Source: Gemmatimonadota bacterium (GTDB lineage: Bacteria; JAAXHH01). From it: a stretch of 64,000 nucleotides of DNA. A program made the position numbers and the translations under genes. Below are positions 25,654 to 34,453 of this stretch, one piece after another (position 1 is the first letter of the stretch; the number at the start of each line of letters is the position of its first letter). The DNA lies in contig VXMB01000009.1 of the NCBI GenBank assembly GCA_009841265.1, forward strand, positions 1,598,216 to 1,662,215, read 5' to 3'. The notes beneath the pieces are model-generated. The model saw nothing but the letters and a program-made list of their open reading frames with translations, did no database searches and was not told the origin of the DNA.

Positions 25654-26616
25654 CTAGGCGGGATCGTCACCGGACCGCCACGGAACCGGCATGTTCAGCT
25701 GCTGAAGCTTGGATTCGAGTTCTTCCCGCTCCCGGCTGCGGCGCAGCTTGCCTGACTTTGAAATGTACCGGTATTCCACCAGTAGTTCGTTGATTTTTTC
25801 GTTATCGCCCGCCTGGATCGCCCGGATGATTTCCCAGTCGAGGTGGGTCAGCTGCATGGCGTTCACGCTGTAGTCCAGAAAGGCCTGCCATGCGATGGGA
25901 CACCAGGCCGACACGATGCGGTGTCCGATCAGATGGGCGTACTGGCGGATCTCCCATTGCGCGTGATCATCCATGCGCAGCAAGAGGAACCGCAGCAGGT
26001 TCAGGAGATTCACCTTCCAGTAGGCTTCCGTGTAGGTGGACAGGGGCAGGTCCTTGCGGGCCTGTTCGCGGGCAATTCCGGCCTCGATACGTTCTTCGTA
26101 ACGGGTCCGGGCGGCCTCCTGGAGTTCCCGTTCCTTCTCGGTGAAATAGGCGCCCCGCTCCGTGTCGACAAAGCCTCCACTGCCCTGACGGTTGCCCTCC
26201 GCCTGAAACCTCCACGCATCGGGCGACGTCGTCTGTGTCGCGTCGATCGCCAGCGAATAGCGGGTGCTGTACTCGTTGACCGAAGCCGTCCGATGCCGGA
26301 TCCACTGCCGCCAGCAATCCATGGGCACCCGGAGATGGAATTTGATGTCGCACATCTCGAAGGGGGTGGTGTGCTGATGCCGCATGAGATAGCGGATCAG
26401 CCCCCGGTCCTGGTGCACCTGCCGGGTTCCGGCGCCGTAGGACACGCGCGCGGCCTGCACGATGGAATGATCGCTGCCCATGTAGTCGACGACGCGGACG
26501 AACCCGTCGTCGAGCACCTTGAAGGGTTCGCCCAGGATCTCGTCCAGTTCGGGTACTACCGGACGGTCGAGATGTTGCGCTTCGATCTGTTCGGGTACTT
26601 CGGGTTCTTCGGACAC
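25654..26616 (-). CDS. thyX: FAD-dependent thymidylate synthase ThyX
   Basis: A 320-residue flavoprotein making dTMP from dUMP with methylenetetrahydrofolate and NADPH. The family signature is intact: RHRTASVNEYSTRYS near residue 117, and substrate-binding QWEIRQYAHLIG and residues near LSTYTEAYW. It is longer than minimal ThyX (~220) because of a central insertion and an acidic N-terminus (EEPEVPEQIEAQ). The start is GTG with GGGA upstream. No thyA is visible. Confidence 0.95.
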   Translation of the reverse strand: MSEEPEVPEQIEAQHLDRPVVPELDEILGEPFKVLDDGFVRVVDYMGSDHSIVQAARVSYGAGTRQVHQDRGLIRYLMRHQHTTPFEMCDIKFHLRVPMDCWRQWIRHRTASVNEYSTRYSLAIDATQTTSPDAWRFQAEGNRQGSGGFVDTERGAYFTEKERELQEAARTRYEERIEAGIAREQARKDLPLSTYTEAYWKVNLLNLLRFLLLRMDDHAQWEIRQYAHLIGHRIVSAWCPIAWQAFLDYSVNAMQLTHLDWEIIRAIQAGDNEKINELLVEYRYISKSGKLRRSREREELESKLQQLNMPVPWRSGDDPA

Positions 26617-26725
26617 GGCATCCCGCAGTTTTGGGACGTGGTTTTAAAGGGGAAATCCGGCGTCCGTTCCGGGTTGCGCAACGACGTTCACCACCACGGC
26701 ATTCACCACGGAAATGGACTTGGGG

Positions 26726-26754
26726 ACGTTAACCGGGGCGGGCATGGCTGTCAA
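26726..26754 (-). promoter_or_regulatory. Candidate thyX promoter
   Basis: Minus strand TTGACA (26749-26754), 17-bp spacer, TAACGT (26726-26731). The -10 is weak. About 110 bp upstream of the start. Confidence 0.35.
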
Positions 26755-26890
26755 GGCATTTTGTAGGCTTCGGAGCGGGTATTCAGATCGATGTTTTTAT
26801 CGTTGCGCCGCGCATCTGCCGGGCTATCTTCTGTTGCTTAAGCACCCGAAATCAAAATCAAAATTGCTACTCCGTCAGGAGGGTTTCTCC

Positions 26891-27778
26891 ATGCCCGAAT
26901 CGCCGGTCTTTTCCACCATGAGCGAAGAGGAACAGTACTTGTACGACCTGCAGGGCTTTCTTCACGTGCGCGGTTTCCTGGACGGGGACGAAGTACAGGC
27001 AATGAACGCGGCCCTCGACGCCAATCCCGACCGGCTCGGAACATACGACGGCCCCAACGAACTCAGCGGCGACTGGCGGGACAGGCCCTTCGAAGGCAAG
27101 TACGCACCCTTTCGCCATTACGAGGGCATGCTCACCTGGCCGCAGCCCTGGTGCCAGCCCTTCCGCGACCTCCTGGCCCATCCGAAGATCATACCCTATC
27201 TCAACACCCTCTTCGGCCGCGGCTGGAAGCTCGACCACGGCGTCGACGTGCTGATCGCCGAAGCGGGTTGCGAGGGGCTCAAGATCCACGGATCGGGAAA
27301 CGCGACCTTCAACGGATCCCGGTACTACCACTATCACAACGGGCGCATGCGCTCGGGCTTGATCGTATGCCAGTTCACCCTGGCGGACGTGGACCCCGGC
27401 GCGGGTGGGCTCTGCGTCATCCCGGGCAGCCACAAGGCCAACTTCCCCTGTCCGGAGGACATCCTGACCTGGGAGGCCAACCAGGACCTGGTCCATCACA
27501 TCGTACAGAAGGCTGGCGACCTGGTGATCTTCAACGAGGCCACCGCTCACGGCACCCTGCCCTGGCACGGCAAGCACGACCGGCGGGTCGCCCTGTACCG
27601 GTACACGCCCAAGTACCTGCACTACGCCGGCGGCATCTACGAAACCAACCTGCCGGAATGGACCTCGGAACTGACCGAGGCCCAGCGCGCCGTGCTGGAA
27701 CCGCCCTACATCTATCACCACCCCATCGTGGAAGACGACGGCGAAACCGTCGTGCGGCCTCGGAGAGAGGGCGAGTGA
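26891..27778 (+). CDS. Phytanoyl-CoA dioxygenase (PhyH) family protein, second copy
   Basis: A 295-residue cytoplasmic protein. CAGGAGGG precedes the ATG; the longer frame from 26714 lacks a site. Fold features include DGFLHVRGFLDGDEVQ and the second-half core PGAGGLCVIPGSHKANFP. The distal ligand is seen in TAHGTLPW with a downstream Arg (DRRVALYRYTP). The first iron motif, HxD in canonical members, reads YYHYHNGR near residue 150, so the metal site may be altered or another H/D may serve. Substrate unknown; it is only distantly similar to the copy at 2895. Confidence 0.83.
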   Translation: MPESPVFSTMSEEEQYLYDLQGFLHVRGFLDGDEVQAMNAALDANPDRLGTYDGPNELSGDWRDRPFEGKYAPFRHYEGMLTWPQPWCQPFRDLLAHPKIIPYLNTLFGRGWKLDHGVDVLIAEAGCEGLKIHGSGNATFNGSRYYHYHNGRMRSGLIVCQFTLADVDPGAGGLCVIPGSHKANFPCPEDILTWEANQDLVHHIVQKAGDLVIFNEATAHGTLPWHGKHDRRVALYRYTPKYLHYAGGIYETNLPEWTSELTEAQRAVLEPPYIYHHPIVEDDGETVVRPRREGE

Positions 27779-27818
27779 GGATTGCAGGGCGAGATCAGAA
27801 TCAACAAAAACGACTAAC

Positions 27819-27919
27819 ACGTAATGTAAGACTGCAATAAAGGCGGCGGAAATCCTGTTTCAGTCGCACTGCCGATCAAGTCCAGATTGACAGAGTGTGA
27901 ACTGTAGTTTACATTACGT
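27819..27919. promoter_or_regulatory. 11-bp inverted repeat flanking the toxin promoter
   Basis: ACGTAATGTAA at 27819-27829 and its exact reverse complement TTACATTACGT at 27909-27919. The second arm covers the -10 hexamer and touches the start codon, as expected of an operator for antitoxin autoregulation. Confidence 0.6.
27887..27915 (+). promoter_or_regulatory. Promoter of the toxin-antitoxin operon
   Basis: TTGACA (27887-27892), 17-bp spacer, TACATT (27910-27915). Transcription would begin at or just past the ATG at 27920. Confidence 0.65.
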
Positions 27920-28216
27920 ATGATCGAGATCATTGAAAGTGCCGTATTCAGGCGATGGGTCCGTGGCCTGTCTGATCGTAGCGCGGTTGCACGCATCAAC
28001 GCGCGTTTGCGAAACATCTCACTGGGTAATGCAGGGGATGTCAAGTCCGTGGGACACGGTCTGTTCGAAATAAGATTACATCATGGACCAGGCTATCGGA
28101 TCTATGTCCTTCGCGAACGAATGAGGATGATCGTACTCTGTGCCGGCGATAAAGACAGTCAAAGGCGGGATATTGCGTACGCCCTCAGGCTGGCGAGGGA
28201 ATGGAGGTGGAAATGA
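27920..28216 (+). CDS. RelE/HigB-type toxin (addiction-module killer family)
   Basis: A 98-residue basic protein starting MIEIIESAVFRRWVRGLSD and ending DIAYALRLAREWRWK, with the GPGYRIYVLRERMRMIVLCAGDK core of the RelE superfamily TIGR02683-like group. These toxins cleave mRNA on ribosomes. The promoter -10 ends four bases before the ATG and no ribosome-binding site is present, so the mRNA may be leaderless. The stop overlaps the antitoxin ATG (ATGA). Confidence 0.9.
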   Translation: MIEIIESAVFRRWVRGLSDRSAVARINARLRNISLGNAGDVKSVGHGLFEIRLHHGPGYRIYVLRERMRMIVLCAGDKDSQRRDIAYALRLAREWRWK

Positions 28217-28500
28217 GTATTTCATTTTCAAAATGGAAAGTGACGGAGCACCTGCGCACCTTGGAAGACGCTCGTCACTATCTGGAAGCATGCGCGAAAG
28301 AAGATCCGGGAGATGGCAGCCTGATTCGTGCCGCCCTGAACGATATCGCCCGATCGGGGAACATGAGCTGGCTAGCCCGTGAGATTGGAATGAGTCGGGA
28401 AGGGTTGTACAAAGCACTGTCGGAGGACGGCAATCCCGCATTCTCCACGGTAGTTCGAATCGTGCGTGCCCTGGGTCTCCAGGTGCGGTTTACTGCGTGA
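28213..28500 (+). CDS. HTH antitoxin of the TA pair (TIGR02684-like)
   Basis: A 95-residue helix-turn-helix protein (SWLAREIGMSREGLYKALSEDGNPAFSTVVRIVRALG). It neutralises the toxin and likely represses the operon through the inverted repeat. The ATG at 28213 has GGAGG at suitable distance and overlaps the toxin stop; the ATG at 28201 is less suited. The toxin-first gene order is normal for this family. Confidence 0.9.
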   Translation: MSISFSKWKVTEHLRTLEDARHYLEACAKEDPGDGSLIRAALNDIARSGNMSWLAREIGMSREGLYKALSEDGNPAFSTVVRIVRALGLQVRFTA

Positions 28501-28519
28501 TCAGTTCAAAAGGTTAATA

Positions 28520-29371
28520 ATGTACAATCTCCACAGCAAAACCGCCCTGGTCACCGGCGCGGGCGGGGAACGGGGCATCGGCCGCGCCGTCGCCACGCGG
28601 CTCGCGATGGAAGGCGCGGACATCATCGTCAGCGACCGGGTCGCAAATCCCTATCCCGGCGACTCGTCGGAATGGCAGGGACTGCCCTCGGTGGTCAGAG
28701 AAATCGAGGCGGCAGGGCGCAGCGCAGAGGCCATCCTGGCCGACGTCTCGCTGGCCGGCCAGGTGGAACGGCTCGTATCCGGGGGGATCGACCGGTTCGG
28801 CCGCATCGACATCCTCGTGAACGGCGCCGGCTCCCTGCCGGGCAAGGACCGCGTGCTCGTCGTCGACATGGAAGAGGAAGCCTGGGACAAGGAGATGAAC
28901 GTCAACGCCAAGGGCGTGTTCCTCATGTGCCGCGCCGCGGCGCGCCACATGATCGAACGGGGTGAGGGCGGTAAGATCATCAACATCGCCTCCACGTCGG
29001 GCAGGATCGGGCGGAAGCGATTCTCGGCCTACTGCGCGTCCAAGGCGGCCATCATCCGGTTCACCCAAGCCCTGGCACAGGAAGTCGGTCCCCACGGGAT
29101 CAACGTCAACTCGGTGTCGCCCACCGCGGTCGATACGGAACGCCTCGGATTCATCGAAGAGGCCGTAACCGACGGCGTCGTCCAGGGCACATCGTGGAAA
29201 AACAGCGAAGCCCACCGGGCGTTCATCCAGGAGAAGGCCGGTATTTCACCCCTGGGACGGGTGGCCCGGGGCGACGACGTGGCGCAAACGGTCGCCTTCC
29301 TGGCCTCACCGGAGTCGGACTACCTCACGGCCGTGGACCTGGTGGTGGCGGGCGGCGCGGAGATCTTCTGA
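28520..29371 (+). CDS. Short-chain dehydrogenase/reductase
   Basis: A 283-residue NAD(P)-dependent oxidoreductase: TGAGGERGIGRA cofactor loop near residue 10, DILVNGAG, catalytic Ser in IASTSG and YCASK. AAAAGG precedes the ATG. Its stop overlaps the start of a second dehydrogenase (TGATG). Substrate unknown; likely a sugar or small alcohol. Confidence 0.92.
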   Translation: MYNLHSKTALVTGAGGERGIGRAVATRLAMEGADIIVSDRVANPYPGDSSEWQGLPSVVREIEAAGRSAEAILADVSLAGQVERLVSGGIDRFGRIDILVNGAGSLPGKDRVLVVDMEEEAWDKEMNVNAKGVFLMCRAAARHMIERGEGGKIINIASTSGRIGRKRFSAYCASKAAIIRFTQALAQEVGPHGINVNSVSPTAVDTERLGFIEEAVTDGVVQGTSWKNSEAHRAFIQEKAGISPLGRVARGDDVAQTVAFLASPESDYLTAVDLVVAGGAEIF

Positions 29372-30213
29372 TGAGTCCTCGTAAACCCCGCCTGGACGGC
29401 AAGGTGGCCGTCGTGACGGGCGCGGGCGCGCATAGCGACGTGACGGGCACCGGGCAGGCGACCGCCGTACTCCTCGCCCGGGAAGGCGCGAAGGTGCTGC
29501 TGGCGGACCGAAGCGCGGAGAACGCCGGAAAGACGCTGGCCGTCATCGAGGAAGAAGGGGGCACGGCGTCGGTCTTCGCCGGGGATGTGACCCGGTCGGC
29601 GGACTGCCGGGCCATGACCGAGACCGCGGTGGACCGGTACGGCGGGCTGCACATCCTCTTCAACAACGTGGGGCTCAGCTATCCGGGTACGGTGGTGGAC
29701 GTGCAAGAGGAACATTGGGACGAGATCATGTCCGTGAACCTCAAGGCCATGATGCTCGCGAGCCGGTTCGCCATACCGGCGATGATGGATTCCGGGGGCG
29801 GATCCATCATTAACGTGGCGTCCGTCGACGGATTCCGGAGCGGATGGTCGTACAACGTCGCCTACGAGACTTCCAAGGGCGGGGTCATCGCCCTGACGAT
29901 CAACATGGCGGTACAGCACGGCAGGGACGGGATCCGCGTGAACTGCATCGCCCCCGGTCACCTGCACGGTTCCTTCACTGCCGGGCTGTCGGACGCGCAC
30001 CGGGAACTCCGGTGGCGCTCCACGCCGCTGGGTACCGAGGGCACGGCATGGGACGTTGCCCACGCGGCCGTCTTCCTAGCCGGCGACGAATCCCGCTGGA
30101 TCACGGGGATCACGCTCCCGGTCGACGCGGGCTCCTCCATCGCGCTGCCCCTTTCGGTCCTTCCCAGGGACGAAGGCGGCATCCTCCCCGACGCCGAAAG
30201 TGCCCGTTTCTGA
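29371..30213 (+). CDS. Short-chain dehydrogenase/reductase, second
   Basis: A 280-residue SDR fused in translation to the previous gene by a one-base overlap. Cofactor loop TGAGAHSDVTGTGQA carries a small insertion relative to the usual TGxxxGIG. The NNAG motif reads NNVG, and catalytic residues are Ser in NVASVDG and YETSK. Co-expression suggests sequential oxidation/reduction steps in one pathway. Confidence 0.92.
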   Translation: MSPRKPRLDGKVAVVTGAGAHSDVTGTGQATAVLLAREGAKVLLADRSAENAGKTLAVIEEEGGTASVFAGDVTRSADCRAMTETAVDRYGGLHILFNNVGLSYPGTVVDVQEEHWDEIMSVNLKAMMLASRFAIPAMMDSGGGSIINVASVDGFRSGWSYNVAYETSKGGVIALTINMAVQHGRDGIRVNCIAPGHLHGSFTAGLSDAHRELRWRSTPLGTEGTAWDVAHAAVFLAGDESRWITGITLPVDAGSSIALPLSVLPRDEGGILPDAESARF

Positions 30214-30341
30214 CCCTGGAACCTTCGCCCGTTTGGAAATCCCTTAAAACATAAAGCCGATCCTCCCTGTTCGATCGTTGAATGGAGAGAACCGGCCTCG
30301 GGATGATTCGTTGCCAATGGCGATCGGGTCGACGGGCCTCG

Positions 30342-31208
30342 TCAAGGCCGATGAGTCTTCATTCGGGGCTGCTTACGGGACGACCGATCTTCCTCCGGAG
30401 GCGGTGGCGGCGGCTTCACGGCGGGCGGTTCGTCCTTCGGAGGTGGCGGAGGCGAAGGTGTCCTGTCCGGCGGCCGTTCATTCTTCGGAGGGGGCGGCGC
30501 CGCGATCGGCGGTTCATTCTTTGGTAACGACGGATTCACCGGTCGCCGGTCATCCCGTCGTGGCGGCTTCGCCGTCGGCCGATAGTCCCGTCGAGGCGGC
30601 CTATAGACGGTCGGGCGGTCATAGGACCGGCGGGGCCGGCGGGGCCGGTAAACGGTCGGCCGATCATAGTACGAACGGGGTCGATAGACGGTTGGCCATA
30701 CCTCCCCTTGACGGGGTACTAAGACGTTTGTCAGGTCATCCGATTGCCGGATCGCGATCGCGTCGATCCTGAGCGTGTAGGCTTCGTTACTCCGGTCCGC
30801 GTCTGTTTTCTCACCGGAGAAAAACCGGGCCACGTTCTCGAGTTCGGAATATAGTGAGACCTCCTCTTTGGTCTCCTCCACTTTGACGATGAGCAGCCTG
30901 TTCGCCCCGATCTGCGATGCGCTCAGCCGCAGCTTATTTACGAGGGCCTCCCGCGCCGTCCCCGTGATGTGGATGGCCGCGACGCGTATGTAGGAACCGG
31001 GCCCCAGTTCAGACACGTTGAAGATGGTCTGCACGTCGAAGTACCCGACCGATGGAAACGCGCCCTGGCTGTCCAGCCAGACTACCGTCGTTTCCGATCC
31101 GTCCGACGTGCCTGAACCGCGCGAGCCGCCGGACCCGCCTGAACCGAGCTGGGAGTACGACGAGCATCCGGCGATAACCAAGGCAAATGCGAATACCAGA
31201 CAGCGCAT
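30342..31208 (-). CDS. Lipoprotein with proline-rich repetitive C-terminus
   Basis: A 288-residue protein with signal peptide and lipobox (LVIAGC, Cys 15). A Ser/Gly linker (~20-37) leads to a compact domain (~40-165; IHITGTAREALVNKLRLSASQIGANRLLIVKVEET). After that come YDRPTVYRP repeats and a run of Pro-rich NEPP/KDEPP segments ending basic. The tail may span periplasm or bind peptidoglycan or another protein; not recognised. AGGAGGT precedes the ATG at ideal spacing. Confidence 0.82.
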   Translation of the reverse strand: MRCLVFAFALVIAGCSSYSQLGSGGSGGSRGSGTSDGSETTVVWLDSQGAFPSVGYFDVQTIFNVSELGPGSYIRVAAIHITGTAREALVNKLRLSASQIGANRLLIVKVEETKEEVSLYSELENVARFFSGEKTDADRSNEAYTLRIDAIAIRQSDDLTNVLVPRQGEVWPTVYRPRSYYDRPTVYRPRRPRRSYDRPTVYRPPRRDYRPTAKPPRRDDRRPVNPSLPKNEPPIAAPPPPKNERPPDRTPSPPPPPKDEPPAVKPPPPPPEEDRSSRKQPRMKTHRP

Positions 31209-31436
31209 AGTAGACCTCCTGTCTTAGGAATCGCGGAATAGTCTGTATTGGATTCTGTGATTACTGAAAAAGCGTCGCTGTTTGATTGTAATGTACTAAT
31301 TATTTGATAAACAGGAAACAGTTTCTGTGGAAGGCTGGGATGCCCGGAGGGAGGGCGTCCGTGGACTGGGCGTCCGCCGGACCATCGTGGACGATGCGTG
31401 ATATGGACCACGATTTGGTAAAGGCGATCGCCCGTT

Positions 31437-33110
31437 CTATTCCGGTACGTAGGCTTTCGGCGCCATGGCGTCGATATCGGTGACCACGTCGACGACAACC
31501 GGTCCGTCCGCGGCAAGCGCTTCTTCGAGCGCCGGCCGGATCCGCTCCGGGTCTTCCACGCGTATCCCCTTGCATCCCAAGGACTTGGCCACTCCGGAGA
31601 AATCGATGTCCTCGAAGACCCACAGGTCGTCCGACCCCTGGCCCCGCTCGCCGCTCGCATCTTCGAAAGCATCCCGGCACTGGTTGAAGGACCGGTTGTT
31701 GTTAATCACCGTGACGGTGTTGATCCCGAACCGGGCGGCCGTCTCGAGTTCCCCGAGATGGTACCAGAATCCGCCGTCGCCGGTGAAGCAGATGACGGGA
31801 CGGTCCGGCGCCGCGCACTTGGCGCCCATGGCCGCGGGGAAGGCCCAGCCCAGGGACCCGGCGCAGCGGAGGTAGGTCTGTCCCGGGTTCGTGATCTCGA
31901 TCATGGCGCCCGTCCACATGCCGGCGTGGCCCGTGTCCGACAGGAGGATGGCGTCGGATGGGAGGAATTCGGTGATTTCGCGGCAAAGCCGCTCGGGGCG
32001 AATCGGTACGGCGCCGGATCGGAGCAATCCGTCGAAGTCGGCCCGCCACCGTTCGACAAGCACGCGCACGCGCTCCGTCCAGGCCGCCCGGTCCGGGACC
32101 GGAACCACGGCGTCGATGAGGCGTTCCAGCGTCGCTTTCGCGTCGCCCTGGATGGCGATTTCGGCGGGATAGTTGCGGCCGATCTGGGTAGGGTCCACGT
32201 CAATCTGTATGACCGGCGTCCCTTGCCGGGGTATCTGCCAGAAGTGGCTGACCTGCCCGCCGGTATGGCTGCCCACGAAGATCACGAGGTCCGCCTCCGA
32301 GACGATCTCGTTGGCGCACTTGCGGGAGTAGGTGCCCACCACGCCCGCGGACAGGGGGTGGTCCTCGAGTATTGTACCCTTGGCGTTTAGCGAAGTCGCC
32401 ACCGGGACGGAGAGCTTCTCCGCCAGCCGGACCACCTCGGCCTGCGCACCCGATGCGGTAACCCCACCCCCCGCGACCAGTACCGGCCGCTCCGACCGGG
32501 CAATGCGTTGCACCGCATCCACGACACGATCCGGCTCCGGTTCGGACCGGAAGGCCGGATACCGGGCGAAGGACGCCTCCACGGTCACCTCGGCGTCGAG
32601 CTTAGAGCCTGCCGCGAGATCGCCGGACAGGCCCAAGAAGTCCAGGTGGACCGGACGGGGCGCCCCCGTGGTGGCCTCGCGGAAGGCCTGGCGCAGCAGG
32701 AAGGCGATCTGTTCCACGCCGTCCACGTAGGCATTGAACTTGGTGACCGGATCGTAGAGGGGGCGGTGGTCGATCTCCTGGTAGGCCTGTTGGTAGAGGT
32801 AGTGGGGCATCCAGCGGCCCGTAATGGCGATGACCGGCGAACACGCGAGCCAGGCGTCCTGGAGCCCGGCGGCGAGATTGGCCGCGCCCACGGACTGCGC
32901 CATGGCGATGCCGGGACCGCGGGCGATCCGCGCGTATCCGTCGGCCATGTACGCCGCGGCCTTCTCGGAATGGCACCGGATCCGCCGGATACCCAGTTTC
33001 TCCATCTCCACGAGGGCGCCGTCCAGCACATAGGGAACGTGGAAGACGGCCCGGATCCCATAGCCGTGCAGCATCTCGGCGATGTACCGGTAGCCGGTCA
33101 TTTCATCCAT
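31437..33110 (-). CDS. ThDP-dependent enzyme (acetolactate synthase/benzoylformate decarboxylase-like)
   Basis: A 557-residue enzyme. The catalytic Glu is in RCHSEKAAAYMADGYAR (~residue 50). The central domain (~190-330) binds FAD or is vestigial, and the ThDP motif GDGGFWYHLGELETAARFGINTVTVINNN lies near 440. Substrate is undetermined; genuine ilvB partners (regulatory subunit) are absent. GAGGAA precedes the ATG. Confidence 0.88.
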   Translation of the reverse strand: MDEMTGYRYIAEMLHGYGIRAVFHVPYVLDGALVEMEKLGIRRIRCHSEKAAAYMADGYARIARGPGIAMAQSVGAANLAAGLQDAWLACSPVIAITGRWMPHYLYQQAYQEIDHRPLYDPVTKFNAYVDGVEQIAFLLRQAFREATTGAPRPVHLDFLGLSGDLAAGSKLDAEVTVEASFARYPAFRSEPEPDRVVDAVQRIARSERPVLVAGGGVTASGAQAEVVRLAEKLSVPVATSLNAKGTILEDHPLSAGVVGTYSRKCANEIVSEADLVIFVGSHTGGQVSHFWQIPRQGTPVIQIDVDPTQIGRNYPAEIAIQGDAKATLERLIDAVVPVPDRAAWTERVRVLVERWRADFDGLLRSGAVPIRPERLCREITEFLPSDAILLSDTGHAGMWTGAMIEITNPGQTYLRCAGSLGWAFPAAMGAKCAAPDRPVICFTGDGGFWYHLGELETAARFGINTVTVINNNRSFNQCRDAFEDASGERGQGSDDLWVFEDIDFSGVAKSLGCKGIRVEDPERIRPALEEALAADGPVVVDVVTDIDAMAPKAYVPE

Positions 33111-33234
33111 CGGGGTTCCTCAGTGAGATATTGTACTGTATGATCGGCCGGAGGTGATTCACCGCCTGAGAAGATTCACTGCGGATCTTTCGCCACATGT
33201 GGCCCTGTTGCGGCACGGACCCGACGGAATCGGT

Positions 33235-33270
33235 ACAAATAAAAACAGGGGCGGTTCGGGAACCGCCCCT
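33235..33270 (-). terminator. Rho-independent terminator of tRNA-fMet
   Basis: Minus strand AGGGGCGGTT, short loop, AACCGCCCCT then GTTTTTATTT. It is about 13 bases past the tRNA 3' end. Confidence 0.88.
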
Positions 33271-33282
33271 GATCGATCGAAG

Positions 33283-33356
<74 letters not shown>

Positions 33357-33369
33357 TCGTCTATCCAAT

Positions 33370-33397
33370 AATATACGGAATTCGCGGTTTCTGTCAA
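33370..33397 (-). promoter_or_regulatory. Promoter of tRNA-fMet
   Basis: Minus strand TTGACA (33392-33397), 16-bp spacer, TATATT (33370-33375). The -35 overlaps the stop codon of the upstream oxidoreductase gene. Same hexamers as the rho promoter. Confidence 0.75.
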
Positions 33398-34428
33398 CTG
33401 CTTTTTGCCGAATGCGGCACGTCCGTCATCGCCGAACCATCGGTGATACCGCACCCCGCGAAGAGGGTGCGCTGCACCGCCATATCGTGGTCCAGGGTAT
33501 AGTCCGGCTTCTTCGCGCCGGATATACAGGCCGCGAGTTCGGTCAGCAGTGAAGGCGGCCCCTGCGGCGTGGGAACGGCCACCTCCTGCCATCCTGCCGC
33601 ATAGTCTTCGAAGGTATCCGCCAGCGAAAGTGTCAGGTTGTTTGAACCGATCGGGGTATGGATGGCCGTGCCCCGGGTCCCGTACAACTCGATGCGCCGG
33701 GTCAGCCCGCTCTCCACGTGCATGGACGCGGTGTCGATCGTCCCGAGGCCGCCGCCGTCGAACCGGTGGACGACCACCGCGTTGTCCACGTGTTTCCGTT
33801 CGCCGTGGAACTGCCCGAACGTGGCGTCCACCTGCCGCGGATCGCCCATGAACGTCACCATGATGTCGACCAGGTGCCCGGCCATTTCGAAATAGAGTGA
33901 ACCCTTGTACCGGTCGAGTTCCTCCACCAGCCGGGTGTGATAACCCATGGGCTTCGGGATGTGCCCCCTGAAGTAGAAGGGATCGCCCAGCGCGCTGGCC
34001 CTGCAGAGCCGGATCATTTCGGCGATCGCCGGGTTGTAACGCCACATGTAGGCCATCTGCAGGTGCAGGTGCTTGCGCCGCGCCGTTTCGTGAAGCCGCT
34101 CGAGTTGGGCCATGTCCACACCCGCCGGCTTCTCGAGCAAGACGTGCTTGTCCGCCGCCAGCGCTTGCTCGGCATAGTCCAGGTTTTCCGATACGCGGCC
34201 CTCGCAGATGATTGCTTCCGCATCGCTGTCCAACGCCTGCTCAATCGATTCGAAAACAGGGATGTCCGGCAGATTCGACGCCCAGTCGCCCAGCTTCGCG
34301 TTCCGGATCTCGGGATCCGGCTCATAGACGCCCACGAGCTGGAACTCGTCCGGCCGGCTCGCGGCGTCGCGGATATGCATGACGGTGTGGCTGTGCCAGA
34401 GGCCCAGGTAGGCGAATTTCAGGGACAT
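33394..34428 (-). CDS. Gfo/Idh/MocA family oxidoreductase
   Basis: A 344-residue NAD(P)-dependent dehydrogenase. The Rossmann start FAYLGLWHSH replaces the usual GxGxxG, the cofactor/catalytic EKPAG lies near 100, and the C-terminal beta domain is present. Likely acts on a sugar or inositol. It precedes the tRNA promoter, whose -35 lies in its stop codon. Confidence 0.9.
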   Translation of the reverse strand: MSLKFAYLGLWHSHTVMHIRDAASRPDEFQLVGVYEPDPEIRNAKLGDWASNLPDIPVFESIEQALDSDAEAIICEGRVSENLDYAEQALAADKHVLLEKPAGVDMAQLERLHETARRKHLHLQMAYMWRYNPAIAEMIRLCRASALGDPFYFRGHIPKPMGYHTRLVEELDRYKGSLYFEMAGHLVDIMVTFMGDPRQVDATFGQFHGERKHVDNAVVVHRFDGGGLGTIDTASMHVESGLTRRIELYGTRGTAIHTPIGSNNLTLSLADTFEDYAAGWQEVAVPTPQGPPSLLTELAACISGAKKPDYTLDHDMAVQRTLFAGCGITDGSAMTDVPHSAKSS

Positions 34429-34453
34429 CGGGTTTCCTTTCGAGGAACGCGGC

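Noticed and set aside
31400..31420. GGCGATCGCC palindrome as terminator of the ThDP gene
   Set aside because: Too short, no loop and no T-run; this is also a common GC-rich palindrome.
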